Source: an uncultured Verrucomicrobiota bacterium
GTDB taxonomy: Bacteria; Verrucomicrobiota; Kiritimatiellia; RFP12; UBA1067
NCBI GenBank assembly: GCA_946631345.1
Contig: CAMPAA010000098.1
Coordinates: 1-10,678, forward strand
Length of the DNA: 10,678 nucleotides
Reading direction: 5' to 3'
The position numbers were made by a program, and so were the translations under genes. Below the pieces are notes generated by a model. It was not told where the DNA came from, ran no database searches, and was given only the letters and a program-made list of their open reading frames with translations. Every line of letters begins with the position of its first letter. The first letter of the stretch is position 1. Below are positions 5,524 through 10,678 of this stretch, one piece after another.

Positions 5524-7608
5524 TCACCACGTGACCTTCGTCTCGCCCGCGCCGTTCTTGCTGTACCAGAACGCCGTGCCTGCGGGGATCACGGCCTCGG
5601 CCTCCTTCCACGTGCCGACCACGGTGCCCCACTTGCCGTTGCAGTGGTAGTAGCGCACGATCGCGTTCGCGGCATTGCGGTAGTAGATGAAGTCGGCATT
5701 TGCGTAGCTCTTGACGATCACCATGCCGGATGTCGTCGTCTTGGTCTCGATGTCGCCTACTCCAGTCCATTTGAGCGCATTGAGGTCGACGGACGCCATG
5801 GCGTTAGTCGAGGGCGGCGAGACGAGCGTAAGGCCGCTCGCGAAGGTGGTCTCGGCGACCGTGTTGGTAAGCACCTGGCCGTACACGAAGATCGGCTTGG
5901 TGGCATCCTTGCGCTCGATGAACACGCCCGTGCCGGTGGGCACCGTGACCGAATCCGGCGATTCGCTGCCGACCGTCACCGTGCCGTTGGCTGCGACGGT
6001 CACCTTCTTGTCGTCCACGACCCATGTGCCGTTGGCATCGACCTTGTACACCTCGTACTTCTGCTCGGCACCCGCCGCGCCGTTCCACACGTACATCTTG
6101 TCGCCCTCGCTGAGGGAGGCGGCCTGGACAACATCCGCCGCCGCGATCGGCGCATCGGAAGTGCCGAACGCCCCGAACGGCACCGCCACGAACGCCGTCG
6201 CCGCCGCGCTGTCTGTTATCGAAATCGCGCCGAAGCAGTTCGCCGAAACAATCGTGTTCGTCACGCTGGGGAGAAGAGCCTGATCCTCTTCGGAGGAGGT
6301 GAGCGCGGAAAGCGTGAACGTACTGAAATGCGATGTTGTGATGCGCACCACCGCACCGTTGCCGCCAGCCTTTGCAGCCACGGTGTAGGTTTCGTTAGGA
6401 TACGTGGCTGGATCATCGCTCACATGCACCACCTTTACCCATTCACCGACAGCGGCCACTCCCGTCACATCGAGGTCGAACACGAAGGATGCGTTATCCG
6501 AAAGGTCGGCGTTGGAGAGCTCGACGGGATTTGCCGTGTCGCCGTTCACGATGGCGATTGGCGTGACGTCATAGGTGATAGCGCTCGCGCCAGTTGTGCC
6601 GTCAGCCCGGACAGTCACCGCAATGGTGTTCTCGGCGCTCGGGTCAAGCTCGAACGAACCCGCCGCCGCCTTGACGGCCGCATCGACCGTCTTCTGCACG
6701 TCGATGCTGGCGATGGTTGTGGTGGCGTCGGTCGTTACCTTCACGGTTGCGACGGTTGCCGGAGTCGACGCATCGAGGTTGACATCAACCTCCACCGCGC
6801 CCTCGGCATCGGGCTCCTTTATGTCGATCGTGTAGCTCGGCCCGAAATGGGGACCGGATACCGTCTGCTGGGCGACGGTGCACTCGTCGTCAAGCACGCG
6901 CCCCAGCTGCTCAAATCCCGTAGAGACATACTGGTACGGAACCTTAAGCCCGTTGAAGTCGAGGTAGAGCGACGTAAGGTTTTCTGCGGTGAAAGGATAT
7001 TCGATCGTCGCGACGACATGGCGATCCTTCACCTTGTCGCCGTTCGACGGCCATATCACGAGGGAAACGGTGATCTTCTTGCCGATATTCTCCTTCGAGA
7101 CGTTGAGCGCCGTGCAGATGAACGAACCGACATTGCCGACGATGAAGTTGTAAGTGCACAAGCCAGGCAGGACGGAATCCAGAAGGAACATCTCGTCCGC
7201 ATTGTTTCCGGCAAAGTTCTTCGGTATCGGGAACGACATCGTCACGCCGCCGTAGTAGCCAGCCAGAATCACGGAACTCTTGTCCACGCCCTGATCGAAG
7301 CTGACGACATAGTCGCAGAGCCAGTCGCCGTAGGTGGTCATTATCTCATCGCTGGTGCTGCCCTCGGACGGCTGGAAGATATAGGCTTCAGAAGCGGCTG
7401 AATTGCCGATCTGCGAATTGATGGTATAGCCGTCACCGGATGAATACAGCCCGTACACAGGGATGTTAGAAAGCAATTCCCCAGCGCCAGACATCGCCTC
7501 CTCCATTTCGGCGGCACTCATCACAACGATAGAAGCCGTGGGAGGCGTGACGCCCCATGCGGTGACGCCGAGGGCCATAGCCAGGATTGTTGTCAGAATC
7601 TTCTTCAT
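5524..7608 (-). CDS. Large secreted multidomain protein with duplicated C-terminal domain, unknown function
   Basis: Two in-frame ATGs exist, 7614 and 7608. AAGGAG (7617-7622) is two bases from the first and eight from the second, so 7608 is preferred, giving 694 residues starting MKKILTTILAMALG, a Sec signal peptide with cleavage near residue 19. Residues ~20-270 are an unclassified domain with scattered cysteines. Residues ~270-434 look like Ig-like beta-sandwich material rich in Thr, Val and Ala, closing with the HFSTFTL motif (~427-433) often seen at the end of bacterial surface beta domains. Residues 473-592 and 593-694 appear to be two diverged copies of one domain: each opens with a hydrophobic strand (FVAVPFGAF, LTLVSPPST), has a G(D)-rich strand, a Tyr/Trp-rich middle, and closes with PTGTGVFIERK or PAGTAFWYSKN. 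No PEP-CTERM tail, transporter domain or enzyme motif is visible. It is probably exported and surface-associated. The gene is flanked by other secreted genes on the same strand. Confidence 0.8.
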   Translation of the reverse strand: MKKILTTILAMALGVTAWGVTPPTASIVVMSAAEMEEAMSGAGELLSNIPVYGLYSSGDGYTINSQIGNSAASEAYIFQPSEGSTSDEIMTTYGDWLCDYVVSFDQGVDKSSVILAGYYGGVTMSFPIPKNFAGNNADEMFLLDSVLPGLCTYNFIVGNVGSFICTALNVSKENIGKKITVSLVIWPSNGDKVKDRHVVATIEYPFTAENLTSLYLDFNGLKVPYQYVSTGFEQLGRVLDDECTVAQQTVSGPHFGPSYTIDIKEPDAEGAVEVDVNLDASTPATVATVKVTTDATTTIASIDVQKTVDAAVKAAAGSFELDPSAENTIAVTVRADGTTGASAITYDVTPIAIVNGDTANPVELSNADLSDNASFVFDLDVTGVAAVGEWVKVVHVSDDPATYPNETYTVAAKAGGNGAVVRITTSHFSTFTLSALTSSEEDQALLPSVTNTIVSANCFGAISITDSAAATAFVAVPFGAFGTSDAPIAAADVVQAASLSEGDKMYVWNGAAGAEQKYEVYKVDANGTWVVDDKKVTVAANGTVTVGSESPDSVTVPTGTGVFIERKDATKPIFVYGQVLTNTVAETTFASGLTLVSPPSTNAMASVDLNALKWTGVGDIETKTTTSGMVIVKSYANADFIYYRNAANAIVRYYHCNGKWGTVVGTWKEAEAVIPAGTAFWYSKNGAGETKVTW

Positions 7609-7616
7609 CTTCATTT

Positions 7617-7622
7617 CTCCTT
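7617..7622 (-). promoter_or_regulatory. Ribosome binding site that decides the start of the 694-residue protein
   Basis: AAGGAG precedes ATG-AAG-ATG-AAG-AAG. Spacing is two bases to the first ATG and eight to the second. The normal spacing and the match to MKKI starts of neighbours favour the second ATG at 7608. Confidence 0.7.
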
Positions 7623-7706
7623 AAAGTCGTTGGTCGTCAGTTTGCAGCCATCAGTTAGTCGTTAGTCAATTCAACCTTTAACCTTTTAACCTTTAACCAT
7701 TTAACC
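7622..7706 (-). repeat. Degenerate heptamer tandem repeats between two secreted-protein genes
   Basis: On the minus strand the repeat starts at the stop codon of the 253-residue gene with GGTTAAA/GGTTAAAA/GGTTGAA units (7706-7671). It then switches to units GACTAAC, GACTAAC (7667-7654) and four further diverged heptamers (7653-7626), all in the same seven-base phase, ending just before the AAGGAG of the next gene. The GACTAACGACT core is shared with 1998-2008 on the plus strand. No convincing promoter or terminator hairpin is seen within it; it fills nearly the whole 98-base gap. Confidence 0.7.
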
Positions 7707-8468
7707 TCACTCCAGACCCGCGCGGCCGATCTTGAAGAACCTGCCGCCCTTCTCCACGGGAACCTTGATCTCGATCTCGCCGAAGTCGTCGCCGTCGGCA
7801 ACGCCGGCGGTCAGCGGAAGAGGCGCGAGGTCGTTCGGCGTGTCGCCCGACTTGACGCCGTACCTGAGCAGGCTCGAAGTGCCCTTGACCGTAAGCGTAA
7901 CGACGCCGTTCTCCACCTTGATGTTGGTGATCTTCGGCTGGGGGATGGACGGCGGAAGCGCGGTGGCCGTGGCCGCAAGCGTCGCCTTCTTGCCTGCGAC
8001 CGTCTGATCCTGCACCACCTTGCCCGTGGAATCTACCGCAAGGCTGAAGGCCTGCGCCGCGCCGGAGGCGTTCACGCCAAGCGAGGCTTCGCCCTTCGGC
8101 TTGCCTTCCGCGTCGCGCGTGTCGAGCACGTGCAGCTCGAAGGATCCTGAGCCGGCGTAGGCATCCGCCAGCACGCGGTCGATCTCTACGGTCGTAAGCG
8201 GGCAGCGCCCGCCCTCCGCGAACGGCACTATGCAGATTACGGCGTTGCTGTCGGCATCAACCACCGAGCCATCCGCCGAGAATCCGGCGAACGTCGCGCC
8301 CTTCTTCACCCACACGAGCGCGTAGCACTCGCCGTCCTCCACGGGCGTCTTGCCGTCCGCATAGGTGTCCGGCCCGGGCGTAGAGAACTTCAGCAGCAGG
8401 TTGTCCTGCCCGGCCTGGAGGGTCGCGCATGTCGCGGCCGCCAGCATCATCATCAGAATCTTCTTCAT
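7707..8468 (-). CDS. Secreted 253-residue protein, unknown function
   Basis: The frame is open further upstream, but AAGGAG at 8478-8483 lies nine bases before ATG 8468 and only three before ATG 8474. The product from 8468 begins with a clean signal peptide (MKKILMMMLAAATCATLQA, cleavage after ~19), so this start is preferred. The mature part has a first beta-rich domain (~22-115, with a GECYALVWVKKG strand), a linker rich in Ala and Thr (~125-178, ending PPSIPQPK) and a C-terminal beta domain (~179-248) ending GGRFFKIG. The C-terminal domain resembles in layout the last ~70 residues of the beta-helix protein encoded just upstream (VTVKG start, GKLLRIV end). No lipobox, PEP-CTERM or catalytic motif is present. 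A role as a small surface or extracellular partner is inferred only from the context. Confidence 0.75.
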   Translation of the reverse strand: MKKILMMMLAAATCATLQAGQDNLLLKFSTPGPDTYADGKTPVEDGECYALVWVKKGATFAGFSADGSVVDADSNAVICIVPFAEGGRCPLTTVEIDRVLADAYAGSGSFELHVLDTRDAEGKPKGEASLGVNASGAAQAFSLAVDSTGKVVQDQTVAGKKATLAATATALPPSIPQPKITNIKVENGVVTLTVKGTSSLLRYGVKSGDTPNDLAPLPLTAGVADGDDFGEIEIKVPVEKGGRFFKIGRAGLE

Positions 8469-8477
8469 TTCCATTTT

Positions 8478-8483
8478 CTCCTT
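8478..8483 (-). promoter_or_regulatory. Ribosome binding site that decides the start of the 253-residue protein
   Basis: AAGGAG is followed by ATG-GAA-ATG-AAG-AAG, the same arrangement as in front of the 694-residue gene. The nine-base spacing favours the second ATG at 8468 over longer alternatives, which would put charged residues before the signal peptide. Confidence 0.7.
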
Positions 8484-8503
8484 GTTAAACCTTCCGTTGG
8501 CAA

Positions 8504-8532
8504 GGGGGACGGGGACCGCGCCCCCGAACCCC
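8504..8532 (-). other. GC-rich stem-loop between the beta-helix gene and the next secreted gene
   Basis: On the plus strand GGGG (8504-8507) can pair with CCCC (8529-8532) and GGGG (8511-8514) with CCCC (8521-8524), leaving a six-base loop. It lies in the 76-base gap after the TAA of the beta-helix gene. No T-tract follows in the direction of transcription, so partial attenuation or mRNA stabilisation is as likely as termination. Confidence 0.4.
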
Positions 8533-8544
8533 GCTCGCACTCCC

Positions 8545-10678
8545 TTATTTCGCAACCGTCACGATGTCGGCTACGATGCGGAGCAGCTTGCCCGCGACGG
8601 CATCGATCTTCACCGTAGCCTGCGGCTGGCCCTCGACGACCGCGACCGGCTCGCTGCGCGCCGTCCACACGCCCTCGGCCGCACCGGCGGGCGTCGCCTC
8701 CTCCAGGCGGAACGCAACCTTGGTGCCGGAGTCGAGCGTGGACGGGATGTTCACGTTGAGGCCCTTGACCGTGACCTCGTAGCCGGTGGCTGTCGCAACC
8801 GGCGCCGATGCGCCCACGACCAGCTTGCTCGTGGCAACCGTCGGGTTGAAGCCGAGCACGTAGCTCTGCCACAGCGGCACGCCGTTCGCGCCGTTCTGGT
8901 CAAGGCCTTCGATCACGGCATCCACATTGATCGGAGCGCCATCCGTGATCAGCTTGGTGTTGTCCTTGATCCACGCGACCGGCACCGGCACGCCCGCAGT
9001 TTCGCTGTCGACCGGATATACGATGTCGCCGGTGACGGTGTAAGGATATGCATCCTTAGTCTCTGCATCGGTGTTGGCGACCACGATGTAGCCAGGGGCG
9101 AGGTACTTGGCGGCAGGCGCTTCGCTGAACACGCCGCCGGAGATCACATAGCCGCAATAGGCGTTGTCGCCCGCAGTCTCGAAGGCGACGTCCTTGAACT
9201 TGCCGCCGTTGATGTAGATCCACGACTGGTTGTAGTCGTTGTGGTAGCTGTTGCGGTCGATGTTGGCGCAGAACTTGCCGACGAAATCGCCGCCGTCGAT
9301 GGTCAGGATGCCGCCGGACGAGAAGATGTACGCGGCATAACCGTTCTCAGAAGTGTAGGAGCCGCTCTTGACGAGCAACTGCGCGGCACCGCCGGCAATG
9401 CTCTGGAGGGATATCGCCGCATTCCTCCACGTCGCGGAATGCGATCCGGTGTTGGCCACCGTCACGTTCTCCAGAACGCCCGTCGCGCCATTCGCGTAGG
9501 AGAGCGCGGTGTTGGCGGATCCGTTGACCGTCACGCCGTTCAGCGATGCCGCGACGCCGTCAAACACGAGCGTGTAGTTGCCGCCGCTCTTTGCGAACGT
9601 CACATTGGTGATTGCCAGCCGATCCGTTTCGGGACGGTTGCCCGAATCATAATCGCCAAAGTAGTAGCCGAACCACTCGCTTGTCGACGTCAACGTGTGA
9701 TTTCCGGCCAGGGCCAGCGACTTGTTCCGCAAGCTCGCCCATTCCGTATAGCTGAAGTTCTCGGTCAAGTCCACGAGCAACTCAATCGTCTCATCGGTCC
9801 GTGCGGCGGCAAACGCGTCGGCGAGCGTCGCGTACACGCCGTTCGTGGTCACGCCGTCGGCGGCAATCACAGCCACAACAGGCTTGATGACGAGCCGCCA
9901 GCCTTCCGAATCGGCGTTCGCGTAGGCGTAGCCGTCCGGCAGGACCGAAATCGCGGAAGTCGCCGCATCCGTCGTGTTCCTCACATACAGCAAGTTGTCC
10001 GACGTGCCGTCCTCCTCTTTAAACAATCCCTGAATGGAGGGATCGTCGGATCTTTCAATCGTGCAACCATCAAGGCGAACCGTATACTTTGCGGCGTTGG
10101 AATTGAACAGCACGATATCCTCGCGATTCTTTCTGTTCTGCGAATCCGCAACGCTTGCCGCACTTAAAGTCGTGCCTGCAATTGTAACCTCATATGGAGC
10201 GGTGCTCTCATTGAGTACGATCACGCCGAAGTCGTTGCCGCTGGGACCAGGGGCGTAAGAGTAGCTGTTTACGCCGCCCAACGTTCCGCCGGAAACATTA
10301 ACTGTACCACCTGCACCCCAGATGTTCAACGCGCACCAACCAGAGATATTGCAGTCGGTTATGTTCAGCGCGAGGTTGCTGTTGCTGCCACGTACGTTGA
10401 CCGCATAGTAGGTGCAGCCGGTCATCGTGCAGCCGGCAAGGTTGAGCTTGAGGTTAGCCGACTCCTGGACATTGACAAACCGCTTAGTCCCGCTGCCGGC
10501 CGTGATTGTCAGGTTCGTAATGGTGACCTCGCCATCATCGACATTATTCACATTGACAGCCCATTCTGCGGTAGTGGCGATCGTATGGCCATTGCCGTCG
10601 AGCGTCAAACTCTTGGGAATGACGATTTGCGCAGTCACAACGATATCCTTCAGCAGCTTCACCGTCTCGCCGTCATTC
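8545..10678 (-). CDS. Large parallel beta-helix surface protein (5' partial)
   Basis: The frame is open from the right edge (first full codon 10677, reading NDGETVKLLKDI) to TAA at 8547-8545, so the N-terminus is outside the window; 710 residues are visible. The chain shows the short beta-strand, Asn- and Gly-rich turns of a right-handed parallel beta-helix (SLTLDGNGHTI, VTITNLTI, LAITNVTF, ILTIDGGDF, WIYINGGKF). Two related modules can be seen. The first starts at NDGETVKLLKD (1-11); the second starts near 282 with ATLADAFAAARTDETIELL. Module 2 ends with ISGGVFSEAP and YLAPGYIVV. The pattern is common in surface proteins of gut bacteria. A C-terminal part (~568-710) has the PLWQSYVLGFNP segment and a final beta domain ending GKLLRIVADI, similar to the end of the next protein. 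There is no PEP-CTERM tail. Polysaccharide or host-surface binding is typical for such folds but not demonstrated; no lyase residues were identified. Confidence 0.85.
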   Translation of the reverse strand, partial: NDGETVKLLKDIVVTAQIVIPKSLTLDGNGHTIATTAEWAVNVNNVDDGEVTITNLTITAGSGTKRFVNVQESANLKLNLAGCTMTGCTYYAVNVRGSNSNLALNITDCNISGWCALNIWGAGGTVNVSGGTLGGVNSYSYAPGPSGNDFGVIVLNESTAPYEVTIAGTTLSAASVADSQNRKNREDIVLFNSNAAKYTVRLDGCTIERSDDPSIQGLFKEEDGTSDNLLYVRNTTDAATSAISVLPDGYAYANADSEGWRLVIKPVVAVIAADGVTTNGVYATLADAFAAARTDETIELLVDLTENFSYTEWASLRNKSLALAGNHTLTSTSEWFGYYFGDYDSGNRPETDRLAITNVTFAKSGGNYTLVFDGVAASLNGVTVNGSANTALSYANGATGVLENVTVANTGSHSATWRNAAISLQSIAGGAAQLLVKSGSYTSENGYAAYIFSSGGILTIDGGDFVGKFCANIDRNSYHNDYNQSWIYINGGKFKDVAFETAGDNAYCGYVISGGVFSEAPAAKYLAPGYIVVANTDAETKDAYPYTVTGDIVYPVDSETAGVPVPVAWIKDNTKLITDGAPINVDAVIEGLDQNGANGVPLWQSYVLGFNPTVATSKLVVGASAPVATATGYEVTVKGLNVNIPSTLDSGTKVAFRLEEATPAGAAEGVWTARSEPVAVVEGQPQATVKIDAVAGKLLRIVADIVTVAK

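Noticed and set aside
5644..7401. Long plus-strand open frame opposite the 694-residue secreted protein
   Set aside because: Arg/His/Asp-rich without any recognisable fold, no ribosome binding site; the minus-strand frame has a signal peptide and beta-domain motifs.
7640..7672. Promoter for the 694-residue gene (TTGACT at 7672-7667 as a -35 box)
   Set aside because: At 17 bases downstream there is only TGCAAA, a poor -10 box, and TTGACT is part of the heptamer repeat.
8365..10167. Long plus-strand open frame opposite the beta-helix gene
   Set aside because: Same low-complexity Arg/Val/Asp composition; it also crosses the start of the 253-residue gene and its leader.

Overview
The window looks like accessory chromosome from a GC-rich, Gram-negative gut-type bacterium of the PVC group, most plausibly Kiritimatiellota, Verrucomicrobiota or Lentisphaerota. 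This is inferred from protein style: a PEP-CTERM surface protein, very large secreted beta-helix and Ig-like proteins starting Met-Lys-Lys-Ile, and a many-pass membrane protein ending in TPRs. No ribosomal, tRNA or other marker gene is present, so the taxonomy is tentative.

Layout. Positions 1-1831 hold two plus-strand genes joined by a 4-base ATGA overlap. The first is the 3' part of a secreted-type, cysteine-rich protein of unknown function. The second is a 233-residue membrane-anchored or secreted cysteine-rich protein. Positions 1832-2024 form a convergent intergenic region with a perfect 14-base palindrome and degenerate heptamer repeats. From 10678 down to 2025 seven minus-strand genes follow one another, probably as one transcription unit: a large parallel beta-helix surface protein (5' end outside the window); a 253-residue secreted protein; a 694-residue secreted protein with a duplicated C-terminal domain; a 204-residue PEP-CTERM protein; a 796-residue polytopic membrane/TPR protein; a 93-residue single-span membrane protein; and a 39-residue single-span membrane protein.

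How the genes may work together. Four consecutive minus-strand genes encode exported proteins, three with visible N-terminal signal peptides and one carrying a PEP-CTERM sorting tail. They are followed by three integral membrane proteins, the first started by a GTGA overlap with the PEP-CTERM stop codon. This suggests a cell-surface display cluster with a dedicated membrane component, possibly a divergent GT-C type (DUF2723-like) glycosyltransferase fused to TPRs. No exosortase, transporter, regulator, defence gene, transposase or CRISPR array is visible. The most notable non-coding signal is a heptamer-repeat family placed directly after gene ends, in the direction of transcription, in two separate intergenic regions.
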